Position numbers and translations under genes: made by a program. A stretch of 64,000 nucleotides of DNA from Thereva unica (Eukaryota > Arthropoda > Insecta > Diptera > Therevidae), in the NCBI GenBank assembly GCA_949987705.1, contig OX465281.1, positions 175,784,516 to 175,848,515 on the forward strand. The letters run 5' to 3'. The notes under the pieces are model-generated. The model did no database searches and was not told where the DNA came from. It saw nothing but the letters and a program-made list of their open reading frames with translations. Below, piece by piece: positions 1 to 11,660 of this stretch; the stretch's first letter is position 1, and every line of letters starts with the position of its first letter.

Positions 1-2117
1 TTTATGGATGCAGCCGACAAGGCAACTTTCTTGGCCATAGCAGCTTACACGAAGTAAATCTATTGATTATTCATAATTTGCCATTTTCAGAAACTGTGTA
101 CATTACAGGGACCGCGTTAATCCTTTATTATTCCAATATGCATTTTCTGTGGCTCTACAACATCGTGATGATACCGAAGCTGTTAAACGTAAGCAGCCGC
201 CAATTGCTGAACAATTTCCTGGAAATTTTATTGAACCTTCTGTGCTAAGAGATGCTCGTACAATTGGATCTGCAATTCCAAACCCAGAAGACAGGGTTAC
301 TACTTTATACTAATCTGAACTCACTTATAAATGCAATTCCATTTTCAGATTCATATTGATATACCAAGAAATTTCACAGCATCCGACAGGGAACAAGAAC
401 AACGCGTTTCCTACTTCAGAGAAGATATTGGCGTAAATATGCATCATTGGCATTGGCATTTAGTTTATCCAGGAGAAGGAGAAGATAGTATAGTTAAGAA
501 AGATCGTCGCGGTGAACTTTTCTACTATATGCATCACCAAATTATTGCACGTTACAATACTGAAAGATTTTGTAATCTTTTACCACGAGTTAAGGTTTTA
601 AACAATCTTCGAGAAGGAATTGTTGAAGGTTATTTCCCTAAACTCTTGAATAGCATTAACAACAGAACGTATCCAGCTCGCGTCCAAGGAACTCTTCTAA
701 AAGATGTTGATCGAGAAAATAATAAAGTCGAAGTTGCGGACGTTGAGAGATGGAGGGACAGAATTTTACAAGCAATCGATCAAGGATTTATTACTGATGT
801 AATTCTAAAAATATTGATTGATTGTTATATAATATTCCGTTTATTTAATTCCAGACTAAAGGACAAAACATTCCATTAGACGTTGCAACTGGTATTGATA
901 TGCTGGGTGATTTAATAGAAGCTTCAACATTGTCTAAAAATCGACAACTGTATGGAAATCTCCATAATATGGGACACAACCTCATTGCAATTTCTCATGA
1001 TCCCGAGAATCGTCATTTAGAAGAATTTGGTGTAATGGGTGATGTCACAACTGCAATGAGAGATCCTATCTTTTATAGATGGCATGCTTATATTGACTCT
1101 GTTTTCCAAAAATATAAAGATACCCTTGGAGCATACGACGAGTCAGAAGTAAGTATTTTTGCTTTAGAAAGGCAAGAAAAACGAATGTACCTTTTTTCCA
1201 CAGCTAAAATTCGATGGAATCACCGTAAACAATATCCAAGTTAAAATTGATTCTGGCAAAGCTCCCGCAGCGAATTTCCTTTTAACCTTCTGGCAAAAAT
1301 CAGATGTAGACTTAGCTGCTGGGTTAGATTTTGGACCAAATGGAAATATATTTGCACATTTCATACATCTACAGCATGCTGGATTCACTTATACCATAAC
1401 TGCAGAAAATTCCGGTTCAAGTGCGACTAGAGGAACATGCAGAATCTTCATCTGCCCAAAAACTGATGAACGTGGAACAACACTTAACTTCAATGAACAG
1501 CGTGTTTTAATGATAGAACTGGATAAATTTACTGTTAATTGTAACAAAAATTAGAAATTACTCTGCAAAAATATTTTCAAAATTGAATATTATAATTTAC
1601 AGTGAATCCTGGATCAAATATAATCAAACGCCGCTCCGATGAATCAAGTGTCACCATTCCATTTGAAAGATCTTTCCGTAGAATTGGACCGCAATTTCAA
1701 CCGAACGACGAACAAGACTTGGGCACTTTCAGGTTTTGCGGATGTGGATGGCCTCATCATTTGTTGATACCCAGGGGGAAACCAGAGGGAATGCCTTTCG
1801 ATATGTTTGTTATGATCTCTGATTATGCAGGCGATATGGTTGAGGAAGTAGAGCTCGAGTGAGTCAAAATCATTTAGTTATTAAATTTTGAGTTCATGTT
1901 TATTTTTTAAATATATTATAGATCGGGTGTCTGCGGTGATTCACACTCATTCTGTGGATTAAAGGACAAGAAATATCCCGATAAACGTCCAATGGGATAT
2001 CCATTTGATCGAGTAAGTGCTGCCCGGAACTTGGAGCAATTTATTTCTGCTTATTCAAATATGAAGATGGAGAACGTTACTATTAGATTTACCGATCAAA
2101 TCGTTGATAAACAGTAA
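1..2117 (+). CDS. PPO: Prophenoloxidase copy 1, 5' end outside window
   Basis: Type-3 copper enzyme of the hemocyanin superfamily; the activated form oxidises mono- and diphenols to quinones for melanisation in haemolymph. Visible exons, inferred from GT..AG sites and alignment with the second copy: 1-53 (rest of exon 2), 109-295, 349-798, 855-1148, 1204-1540, 1603-1858, 1922-2117, giving 590 residues, about 100 short of a full protein. CuA is the HHWHWHLVYP motif plus the later MHHQ; CuB is LHNMGHN plus FYRWH, so all six copper histidines are present. The GCGWP motif of insect PPOs (thioester-like region) is in exon 7. Introns are 52-63 bp. Stop at 2115-2117, AATAAA at 2184-2189. No stop or frameshift is seen in the visible exons, so it looks functional. 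The activation site is not in view. Confidence 0.93.
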
Positions 2118-3036
2118 TCGAATTAATTGATTTGTTTTATTTAACTTTTTTTAATATAATGCACATGTCGAACTATTAATATCAATAAATATAATAAATT
2201 TGCAACATTGTTTTTTATACTAGGTACTTTATATCATTTTAACTTATTGGTAATCTTAAAATCTCAGTGCCCTGAAAATTGCAAGCAAAACTTGCTTAAT
2301 CGTTTCATGCCTTATTCAATAAAGGATGACTAAAATATCATCTGTAATAAATTATTTAAAGTTTTGGATCTCAATGATCAAGGCACCAAATTTCAAACCT
2401 CAAAATTTCCTTAATAGTTTTTTTTAAAAAGTGATTTTAGATCTTCTTCTTTAATCCGCTGGCGGTCCGAGCGGGTCGATCCCACAACGGATACGCTGCT
2501 GTCGGTGCCGCTGGGTCTAGACCTCTATTCCCGATTGTTGCGATTTTTGGCGACGCACAGTGGGGCTCGCTCATAGAAGGTTCTGCTCAAAACTCAATTT
2601 TCAAAATGTGGAAATTTTTCAAAAAAAATTGTATCTTCGTAGTTGTAATAATGTATCAGATCACGTGTAAAAATAAGTTTAGGCAAAATAATACTTCTGC
2701 GAAAAAGGAATGCCAGTTTATGCGCGATATTAAAACATTAATTTCTAACGTTTAACGATAGAATCTATGGAAGTGTGTTATGTCTGGTATGTTTATTCTT
2801 CTATAATTTTGTATTATAAGTTCATTGGTTTATGATACAGGGCTTAAAATTTGTGGTAGTGTGTATTTTGTTGTAGGGGTTTTTTTAAATGACATTTTCT
2901 CGAAAACGCGCAAAGTTCTATTGCTAATTTTTTCGATTAACTAATGTTTAAAGCTTCCGTTTAAAATAAAAAAAGATTCAAAAATAGAACTTGGCGCATA
3001 AAATACCCCAATTTTTCAAGTTACTACCAAAAGGGG
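2118..3036. other. Intergenic stretch, no gene recognised
   Basis: After the PPO polyadenylation signal the DNA is AT-rich with one GC-rich patch near 2455-2580. No open reading frame of note and no recognisable RNA gene. It may hold decayed mobile DNA. Confidence 0.5.
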
Positions 3037-3225
3037 GTCACCTGCAGTATTTGCTCCCCTAAAGCACCTGACATCCTCCAGAATAGTTTTCCACCTGCGG
3101 CTGATATCCACGTGATCTGTCTGATCTTTCGTTCTATCATCAGGCGATACCCAAGTCTCCTTGTGTATCTGACCAAAGTTAGTTCCATCTACCATGAGTT
3201 GATTGCAACTACAGAAGTCAACGAA
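3037..3225 (-). pseudogene. LINE endonuclease-domain fragment
   Basis: Read on the minus strand this gives a run resembling the end of the APE-type endonuclease of RTE/CR1-like LINEs: a 'CNQLMVDGT' stretch, then 'KETWVSPDDRTKDQTDH', then 'WKTILEDVRCFRGAN'. These match the family pattern of substrate-loop 'TW.SPDGRT.NQIDHI' and 'SLQDVR..RGAD' (from memory). Only about 60 residues remain and there is no start or stop, so it is a relic. Confidence 0.6.
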
Positions 3226-3300
3226 AAGCTCACATTTGTTATTAGTAACTTAGCTTATAGAGTAGTTAGTAACTTAGCTTATATTTGAAAAGTCAAAAAC

Positions 3301-4084
3301 TAGAAAAATTCTTAGCAGTATATGAAAGGCGGAAAAATTAAGAGAAATGCTACATAAACAAGGAAAAATTGAGAGCACCGCAGTAGATGACCGGAAAGGG
3401 GGCGGGGGAGCCGAAATGTGGGTTTTGGGGGGTTAAGCGTATTTTTTACGATTTCTGAGAAAAGTAGACCTCCTATCGAAAAACGTTAAATGTAAACGTT
3501 GTAGATAATTGAAAGATCTAGAGCTTTTGTTCAAACCATTTTTCGACATAACCTCAAAAAATTGAGAAAAACGTAAAAAACCGAGTTTTTCGTTTATCAT
3601 TTTTATCTTTCACAAAAATGATCCAATTTCAATGAAATTTGAGGACAATGTAGATTTTCATGTTTCAAAAAAGCTCATTTTTTTCCAAAGCGATTGGGTG
3701 TTTAGTTTTGTTTTTATGACCTTAATTTAAGAAAGGCCCCATTTTCAATCAAAAAAATTGGTGAACGAATTTTTGATTTTTAAAATTTTGAAGACGGATT
3801 TTTTTTCGTTGAATCCTCTACTTTTAGATGGCGTAAAAAAATGATAGTGTCATAATAGAAAAACATCTATAAAAATTCGAAAAACCAAAAACATCATTTT
3901 TTCAAATATGGATTTTTCCGTAAACTTCATTAATTCTTTATCTCTCTTTGAAATAAAGCTTTTAAAGTTGAGCAAAACTGCAAATTTAATGTAGGGAACT
4001 TCATGTAACAGTTTCAGATGTGAAGAAATTGTTTAAACAATTATTACAACCAAAAAATCAAAGAAAAAATTATATTTTCAGCTC
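3301..4084 (+). repeat. Left arm of long inverted repeat
   Basis: This segment recurs in inverted orientation at about 9868-10497. Shared landmarks in order are the 'cttagcagtatatg' edge, 'gagagcaccgcag', 'gacctcctatcgaaaaacg', 'gatccaatttcaatgaaat', 'ggccccattttcaat' and 'cagtttcagatgtgaag'. The arms differ by indels; the left arm has about 120 bp near 3900-4010 absent from the right. It is not coding. It may be the long terminal inverted repeat of an unidentified DNA element, or two independent inverted copies of a dispersed repeat. Confidence 0.75.
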
Positions 4085-4503
4085 AAAAAAAAATATTTCT
4101 ACGTATTGTGATGACTTATATATTAGAACTTACTAACAGGAACCAGCACTTCTAAACCTAGAAGTGTTCAATAACAAAATTTTTTGAGGAGAATAAAACA
4201 AATTTGAAAAATGAAACAAATTATTTATATTTGGAAAAAGCAATACCAAAAAACCAACTTTTATTATCTCTTAATGTCACATATTACATTTTATTGTATT
4301 ACACTCTACTGGCCGCAACATAAAATTGTCCATGAGAAAATACTACATATGCCGTGTATAAATAAAACTATGATTTTGTACTTTTTAAGATGACGTGTTT
4401 AAACTCTGTAAAATGGTGCCACAAAATAGGTTCTTGCCGTTTAATTATTTAATAAAAAATTTATTCATATCACTCAACACACCTTATAGCAAATACACTG
4501 TTA

Positions 4504-4659
4504 AGGCCCCCCATACACGGTCAAATTGGATGTACATTGAAGTGCGGATGTGCAACCAAAACTATCGATTGTGGGCCGGTCGGCCGATCAAAATACATTG
4601 GGCTTATGGGTTTGATGAAAATCTAGATGTACATCCAATTTGACCGTGTATGTGAGCCT
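4504..4659. mobile_element. 156-bp MITE, PIF/Harbinger-like, TTA target duplication
   Basis: Termini are inverted repeats: the left starts AGGCCCCCCATACACGG and the right ends with the complement of AGGCTCACATACACGG, then a shared arm of about 20 bp with 'tcaaattggatgtacat'. The element is flanked by TTA at 4501-4503 and 4660-4662, the 3 bp duplication expected of PIF/Harbinger. It has no coding content. Its TIR contains CATACACGG, also present in the TIR of the intact Harbinger at 31917-35435. Confidence 0.8.
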
Positions 4660-4971
4660 TTACGGTGTTAAGGTGCGTTTAAACTATACGAGTTTTTTGC
4701 CAGTTATTGCACTGGCAAACGCCAGTGCTGCAGCCAGTGCAATGTAAACATCATGTCAGTGCACTGGTTGGTGCATTGGCACAGCACTGGCATAAACACT
4801 GACACGATATTTCTCGTGCAGTCTAAACACATAAAAACACGCACTGACGTCTTTCTCGTGAGCACTGGTAACTTTACAAACTTGTTTGTAAAGTTGTACG
4901 AGTTAATACGGACGGAGTTGTTTATTTTCTTTAAAGTGTTACCACGAAAATCAAGCAATAAGAAAAAAAAA

Positions 4972-6682
4972 ATGGAAAGTATTAAAAAAAGCGAATTTCT
5001 AGGACCACAGGCAGTTCTTCGTTCTTGGACAAAAGAAGAAATAAAAAATTTAATATCCTTGTACGAAAATTGTCCAGAACTGTGGGATGCTTCATTGGGG
5101 ACATATAGGAATAGAGATCTGAAAACGAAGTCTCTACAAGATATATGTATATCTCTAGGCAAAGAGAAGTCAGTTGTTGTCAATAAATGGCAAAATATAA
5201 GATACCGCGTATATACCAGTATACCGCGGAAATTAAAAATGAAAAAAAAGTGGCGCGAGTGCGTAGGAGTCACCCGTTGAAAGTAAATGGGAATTTTTCA
5301 AGGCCCTGAGGTCATTATTCGAATATAGATTTGGTAAGTAAAACAAAAATACTTTATAATAATTGTATATTACAGTTATAAATTTAAATAAACTTGTATT
5401 GCCATGGTACTTCTCCCTCTGTTATAAAGTAGTGTTGAAAATTTTCCGCTTTTAGCAGACGTGGTGGCATTCCGATGCCTTTGCTGGTCAAGCTGGAAAA
5501 AAGTCTTTTCTGGAGGATTCTCCTTTCGCCAGGTGCCGTGTTTGAGTATGTGTTGCTCGTCTTCTTTATCGAAGTCTTCCTTTTGGATATACAATAATTT
5601 AGAAGTTTCGCTTGATATTAAAAAACTGTGCAATGCACAAACAGATAGAACTATTTTTTTGGTTCTTTCCGGATTTAACTCCATTGGTTTTCTCAAAACT
5701 CGAAATGTGGCACTTGCTATGCCGAATGCATTTTCAATGATCCTGCGAGCACGCGACAGTCTATAATTGAAAATTCTTTGATAGCCAGTCAAATTTCGAA
5801 ATGGAAATGGCTATGAAATGATGTAAGGTTTTAGAGAAAATGCATCGTCGGCTACAGTTACATATGGAGTAATGTTTCCTTTCCTTACAAGTGCCGAGGA
5901 CTTGGTATATTTAATTTATTGGTTTCAAGCGCGTTTGCTAAGGAGCACTGGTTGAAAACACCGCCATCTGAACTTCGTCCACTCGCTTCAATATCAATAT
6001 AAATAAATTTATAGTTGGCGTCAGCTAGTCCAATCAATACAATGCTATGAGATCCTTTATAATTGAAGTATAAACTTCCACTGTTCGCTGGCGCTTTTAT
6101 AACTACATGTTTGCCGTCAAGTGCACCTAAGCAGTTTGGAAATTGCCACTTCGTCTCAAATTAGGAACCTAGAAAAAATAAATTATTTAAAACAAAATCT
6201 TTAAAAATTTAAATTTCAAAGATCGTTCCTATTTATTTTTAGAATGTTTTTATTACAGCCTATTGATTCGTCCTTAAGTGATAACCAAAGTGATTTCACA
6301 CCGTCGCTATCATCTATCTTAACTACATCTTCGGAAAGGTGTGAAAGTTTACCGAATATGGCAAATGTTAGAAAATGTCCTAAAAAAATCACCGGGTTTG
6401 CAAAAGGAGGTTATTTTAAGACGAGCTTTGACTTTAATGAGAAAAACCAATAGACAGCAATCAGGTTTTCACGGATTATATAGCCACTGAAATGAGAACA
6501 CTACGAGATGATATTCGTGAAAAATTTAAAAACACTATTTTAGTGGAACTATTAAAAACAAAAGAAGCGAATCAGTCTGCAACTGTTATCGTAATAGACT
6601 CAGAGCCGTCACAACCAATGGGAGATCCTGGTATTTATGATGATCTGGGAGACTTTTTTAATGTAGGCTCGGATAGCCCGTG
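4972..6682 (+). pseudogene. Harbinger MADF/SANT-like accessory protein, broken
   Basis: The likely start is the ATG at 4972 (MESIKKSEFLG); the upstream open frame runs through the TIR region and is not trusted. The N-terminal half shows a MADF/Myb-like DNA-binding domain (SWTKEEIKNLISLYENCPEL, then LWD). In this copy the end of exon 1 is frameshifted near 5265, whereas the short copy at 8299 keeps the continuation 'ESKWEFFKALRFLDRAV'. A donor (gtaagt, 5335) and acceptor near 6258 would join to an acidic C-terminal part (6259-6682), itself shifted near 6453. Such proteins help Harbinger transposases bind the TIRs (family knowledge). Confidence 0.7.
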
Positions 6683-7424
6683 AAAATAACGAGTTATACT
6701 CGATTTAAAAATTTAGAAATTGTTTTATTTTCGTTTTTTATAAAGAATTTACATTTTTGTTTATGTCATCAAATAAAAGTATTTAATGTTGAGTTGCTAA
6801 TTTTATCTCTTCTACCTTTAAATGTTCATCCTTAAGGACTCCGTAAATGGCTTCGCAAACCTCTGGTACTATCATCGATATTGTGCAAACTGGTATTCTA
6901 AATAAATACATTAGAGAATGGTAGCTATCACCTGAAAACGAAATTACGTTTTACTTTAAATATCCCTTTAACTTACCTTTCAACCACAATATTCGTAAGG
7001 ATGGTTCCTGGGAGCGAACCGTCAAAACAAATATTATAGTTAGAGTTAGCTCTGATACGAATATGTGCTACTCTATATACTTGGGATAGCTAGTATTACC
7101 TGTAGCTAAAAATTTTAGGGTTAATGCCAAACGTTCTCCAACACTTATGGAATCCCTTAAGTGGGTGTCTTTCCTTCGGATTAAAGGCGTTATTAGTTGC
7201 ACAATATAGTCAAAATCACTGGGTGACATCCGAATGAAATTTTTATAACATAATTCATCACCACTTCGCAATTCTTTAAACAGTTTGTTATAACAGCCTT
7301 CAGTTTGCCTTTTTGAAACCCATTCGCGGACCCATATACGGCTCTTTTTTGGTTTCTTTACTTCTTCATCACTTAGCAAGTATGCAACAATTGCTGAAGC
7401 AATTTTAACTTTTTCTGTAGCCAT
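5376..7424 (-). pseudogene. PIF/Harbinger DDE transposase, frameshifted
   Basis: Starts at the ATG complementing 7422-7424 (MATEKVKIA). The first exon (to about 7085) carries the helix-turn-helix-like N-terminus ending 'GERLALTLKFLATG'; the next piece (about 6900-6795) reads 'YQFAQYR'-side family sequence with 'IVPEVCEAIYGVLKDEHLK'; then 6180-5376 carries the catalytic core with LGALDGKHV (first D), ADDAF (second D) and ARRIIENAFG (E). A frame change and stop fall near 5890-5830, between the first and second catalytic residues, so the protein cannot be made intact. A nuclear endonuclease acting on its own TIRs is the ancestral function. Confidence 0.85.
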
Positions 7425-7684
7425 TTTATCAAAAAATTCGCTGCTAAATATTCACAACTTCTTTATGAAATTCCGATCCAAATAACTTTACCAGTGAACT
7501 GGCACTCCCAGTGTAAACAGCATCAATTTCTATTACCAGTGCTCTGGAAAAAAAGTGTCAGTGAAGCACTGGCAATCACTCTGTCAGAGAAATATTTGCC
7601 AGTATTCTCTGCTAATGTAAACAGTGTGCCAGTGCACTGGCTGCGAATGCCAGCGAAAACTCGTATAGTTTAAACGCACCTTTA

Positions 7685-8295
7685 GTAACCATGTGTCTCG
7701 TGTGAAGGAATAAAATGGAAGAGCAGGAGAGCAGCAAGCGGAAAGGCTGAAGAAATTAAAAAAAAGAAGGGCACGGGCATTCCATAAATCATTGTAAAAA
7801 TACTACCCCGCCATAATTCAATTTTTAATGGGCAGATAAAAATAACATAAGCCAGCCCCACGGTCTTTCGCCTTTTCCACTTTTCCACCTACATAACTTT
7901 CCTTCTTTCTTCTTCCCTCTTTACATTCCTGTTTCCTCCTGTCATAGCCTTCCTTGGCACTTCCCCGCTCCACCAAAAAAGCGCATGTCTTCGGTTGGTT
8001 GATGAGATTCAATTCGTTTTAGGAGGCATAACACTCCAGCGAGTTGTTTCTCGATGCCCCGATGTCAGAGTCGCGACAGTAATGGTTGGGAGTAGGTGGA
8101 CTAAAAAATATCACGGGTAGGTTGTGGCAGTTCCTTCCTTCCCCTACTAGAGCTGCTGTTCGACATTGCACTCTATATGAAGAAAATAGATTGTCGAACA
8201 GTATAAAGGGCCTTTCCTGCGACTCTAGTCTTTCACATAAAAAAAAAATTTAAAATAATGTGTTAATTGATTTTTTTTAAAATCATATACGCCCG
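7685..8295. other. Spacer between two Harbinger copies, unrecognised
   Basis: This 0.6 kb contains no convincing gene. A pyrimidine-rich part (7860-7950) and a short inverted motif ('ctgctgttcgacattg' / 'gattgtcgaacagtat', 8150-8205) are visible. Minus-strand open frames here show no family features. Confidence 0.4.
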
Positions 8296-8298
8296 TAA

Positions 8299-9833
8299 AG
8301 GTGCGTTTAAACTATACGAGTTTTTTGCCAGTTATTGCACTGGCAAATGCCAGTGCTGCAGCCAGTGCAATGTAAACATCATGTCAGTGCACTGGTTGGT
8401 GCACTGGCACAGCACTGGCATAAACACTGACACGATATTTCTCGTGCAGTCTAAACACATAAAAACACGCACTGATGTCTTTCTCGTGAGCACTGGTAAC
8501 TTTACAAACTTGTTTGTAAAGTTGTACGAGTTAATACGGACGGAGTTGTTTATTTTCTTTAAAGTGTTACCACGAACATCAAGCAATAAGAAAAAAAAAA
8601 TGGAAAGTATTAAAAAAAGCGAATTTCTAGGACTACAGGCAGTTCTTGGACAAAAGAAGAAATAAAAAATTTAATATCCTTGTACGAAAATTGTCCAGAA
8701 CTGTGGGATGCTTCATTGGGGACATATAGGAATAGAGATCTGAAAACGAAGTCTCTACTATATGTATATCTCTAGGCAAAGAGAAGTCAGTTGTTGTCAA
8801 TAAATGGCAAAATATAAGATCGCAGTATACCGCGGAGTTGCGCAAATTAGAAATGAAAAAAAGTGGCGCGAGTGCAGAGGAGTCACCCGTTGAAAGTAAA
8901 TGGGAATTTTTCAAGGCTCTGCGGTTCCTAGATCGTGCTGTAGGGACAACAAGCAAGCATTATTCGAATATAGATTTGGTAAGTAAAACAAAAATACTTT
9001 ATAATAATTGTATGTTACAGTTATAAATTTAAATAAACTTGTATTGCCATGGTACTTCTCCCTCTGTTATAAAGTAGTGTTGAAAATTTTCCCGTACGCT
9101 TTTAGCAGACGTGGTGGCATTCCGATGCCTTTGCTGGTCAAGCTGGAAAAAAGTCTTTTCTGGAGGATTCTCCTTTCGCCAGGTGCCGTGTTTGAGTATG
9201 TTTTGCTCGTCTTTTTTATCGAAGTCTTCCTTTTGGATATACAATAATTTAGAAGTTTCGCTTGATATTAAAAAATTGTGCAATGCACAAACAGATAGAA
9301 CTATTTTTTTGGCTCTTTCCGGATTTAACTCCATTGGTTTTCTCAAAATTCGAAATTTGGCACTTGCTATGCCGAATGCATTTTCAATGATCCTGCGAGC
9401 ACGCGACAGTCTATAATTGAAAATTCTTTGATAGCCAGTCAAATTTCGAAATGGAAATGGCTTCATAATGTAAGGTTTTAGAGAAAATGCATCGTCGGCT
9501 CTGGTTTCTTTACTTCTTCATCACTTAGCAAGTATGCAACAATTGCTGAAGCAATTTTAACTTTTTCTGTAGCCATTTTATCAAAAAATTCGCTGCTAAA
9601 TATTCACAACTTCTTTATGAAATTCCGATCCAAATAACTTTACCAGTGAACTGGCACTCCCAGTGTAAACAGCATCAATTGCTATTACCAGTGCTCTGGA
9701 AAAAAAGTGTAAGTGAAGCACTGGCAATCACTCTGTCAGAGAAATATTTGCCAGTATTCTCTGCTAATGTAAACAGTGTGCCAGTGCACTGGCTGCGAAT
9801 GCCAGCGAAAACTCGTATAGTTTAAACGCACCT
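8299..9833. mobile_element. Internally deleted copy of the 4671-7681 Harbinger
   Basis: Same termini (AGGTGCGTTTAAACTATACG) with TAA duplications at 8296-8298 and 9834-9836. The left part follows the long copy to the equivalent of about 5845, then jumps at about 9500 to the equivalent of about 7344, a deletion of about 1.5 kb that removes most of the transposase. It keeps the MADF exon (ATG 8600; one short deletion relative to the long copy) and the transposase C-terminus. It cannot move on its own. Confidence 0.92.
9029..9466 (-). pseudogene. Harbinger transposase C-terminal fragment
   Basis: Encodes the last part of the transposase with the catalytic glutamate motif ARRIIENAFG and the 'VLSVCALHNFLI' helix typical of the family. 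Everything upstream is missing because of the internal deletion of this copy. It ends with 'FQHYFITEGEVPWQYKFI' just before the stop at 9029-9031, a C-terminus lost by frameshift in the longer copy. Confidence 0.85.
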
Positions 9834-9867
9834 TAAAGTCATAGAACGTTTTTTTTTTCTTGCCTAA

Positions 9868-10497
9868 AAATGTAATATTTTCCTTGATTTTTTGGTTGTA
9901 ATAATTGTTTAAACATTTTCTTCACATCTGAAACTGTTGTTGGTTTTTCGAATTTTTATCGATGTTTTTCTATTATGACACTATCATTTTTTACGCCATC
10001 TAAAAGTAGAGGATTCAACGAAAAAAAATCCAATCAAAAATTCGTTCACCAACTTTATTGATTGAAAATGGGGCCTTTTTTTTAAATTAAGGTCATAAAA
10101 ACAAAACTAAACAACCAATCGCTTTGGAAAAAATTGGGCTTTTTCGAAACAGGAAAATCTACATTTTCCTCAAATTTAATTAAAATTGGATCATTTTTGT
10201 GAAAGATAAAAATGATAAACGAAAAACTTGTTTTTGACGTTTTTCTCTATTTTTTGAGGTTATGTCGAAAAATGGTTTGAACAAAAGCTCTAGATCTTTT
10301 AATTATCAACAACGTTTACATTTAACGTTTTTCGATAGGAGGTCTACTTTTCTCAGATATCGTTAAAAAACAGGCTTAACCCCCCAAAACCCACATTCCG
10401 GTCATCTGCTGCGGTGCTCTCAATTTTTCCTCGTTTATGTAGCATTTCTCCTAAATTTTCCCGCCTTCCATATACTGCTAAGAATTTTTTTTCTCAA
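9868..10497 (-). repeat. Right arm of long inverted repeat
   Basis: Reverse complement of the 3301-4084 arm, including 'ccggtcatctgctgcggtgc' and 'gcatttctcctaaattttcc'. It starts about 30 bp beyond the right end of the second Harbinger. Identity is high but broken by indels. Confidence 0.75.
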
Positions 10498-11660
10498 AAA
10501 TTATCGGCACTGGTCTATTAGGCCTTGATATCCAATTGTGTGTTCAAGGCCGGTGTTGTTGGGGCCAATTTGTGCGTCTAAGACACCTATTAAAACAATC
10601 CCCTTGGAATAGAACGAAAAACCTCCCAGTGGGAAAAAGGAGTGCTTCAAGAGCCATCTTGGAGCGCTCCAAAAGGAGCATAGAGTGCTCCCGTTGCCAT
10701 ACCCGTTCTATATTCTTTTTAACATTGCATGTTATTGCGAGGGAGCATACGTTTTTATGCTCCCAAAAACGCGTTGTTGGATCATTATAAAAGCTTTTTA
10801 AAAAATAAATATTCATGGGCGGCTGTGGGTATTAGAGGAAGAGCCAGCGACATAGTTTGGGTTGTCATTTCATTAGTCATGAAAATTTCCACACTGAATC
10901 TTATACACCTGCTGAACAATAAAAGCCAATTCTGGCAGCCCCCAGTGGCCGGAATGTAGTACCCTAAAATTACAAAGGGGGTAGGAAATAAAGTTCAATT
11001 TTGTTATAGTATTAGTCATGAATTTTCAGGAGATTGTTTTTGATGGTATTCTCTATTTATAAAAATTATTGCCAGAACATTTCCCCTTCACCAAAGTGCC
11101 GCCAGAACGCTCTAAATATTCATTTAATAAAACGCTATTTTTGTTATTTCATTATAGTTGAGTCGTCAGAGTCAGACTAAATGTTAACTGACGAAACTTT
11201 TTCTAAAAATATAGTTTTTCGTGAGTAGAATATGTTAAAAAAGAGTTTCGGAAAATTGGTTGTACGCTACCCCTAAAAAACCCCCTAAAAACAGAAAATT
11301 TCGTTTTTGGCTAATATCTCTTAAACGGTAAGTCCTATCCTAAAATATTGTTTACAAAGTTTGTAGATCATGCAATTATCTACAAAAAATGATATTATAC
11401 ATTTTCCCGTGCGAATCGCCGTTCATGAGATATCGCCGTTTTAAAGATTTAAAATACTCATCCCCTAATTCGCCACTTGTATAGGTCGCCAGACGTTCAA
11501 TATATCCTCTGTTGCACTACGTGGCTAATATTTTCAGAGGTGATTCCAGGATGGTTTTGGAGAGAAAAATTGTTCTACAGAGGGGGCTATCCCCACTATC
11601 CACTACGATACAGGGTGTTTACGAAAGAAAAAAATGTATTATTTTAATATTTACTTAAAG
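10498..11660. other. Stretch without recognised gene
   Basis: Noncoding repetitive-looking sequence. A word 'ttattgcgagggagcatacg' near 10732 resembles 'tcattgcaaggagcctacg' near 12660, suggesting copies of a dispersed repeat. No further assignment is possible. Confidence 0.4.

Larger units (their letters stand above)
4671..7681. mobile_element. PIF/Harbinger transposon, near full length, decayed
   Basis: The ends are inverted repeats starting AGGTGCGTTTAAACTATACG, flanked by TTA at 4668-4670 and 7682-7684. Subterminal DNA is packed with copies of 'cagtgcactgg'-like words (4711-4800, 7480-7650). Inside are the two genes typical of this superfamily in convergent arrangement: a MADF-domain gene on the plus strand and a DDE transposase on the minus strand, both damaged. 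Length is 3,011 bp. A shorter copy of the same element lies at 8299-9833. Confidence 0.92.

Noticed and set aside
4753..4971. Open frame upstream of the MADF start in the first Harbinger
   Set aside because: It runs through the subterminal 'cactgg' repeats of the transposon; the family-like protein starts at 4972.
7682..8012. Minus-strand open frames between the Harbinger copies
   Set aside because: Short, low-complexity and without family features or splice context.
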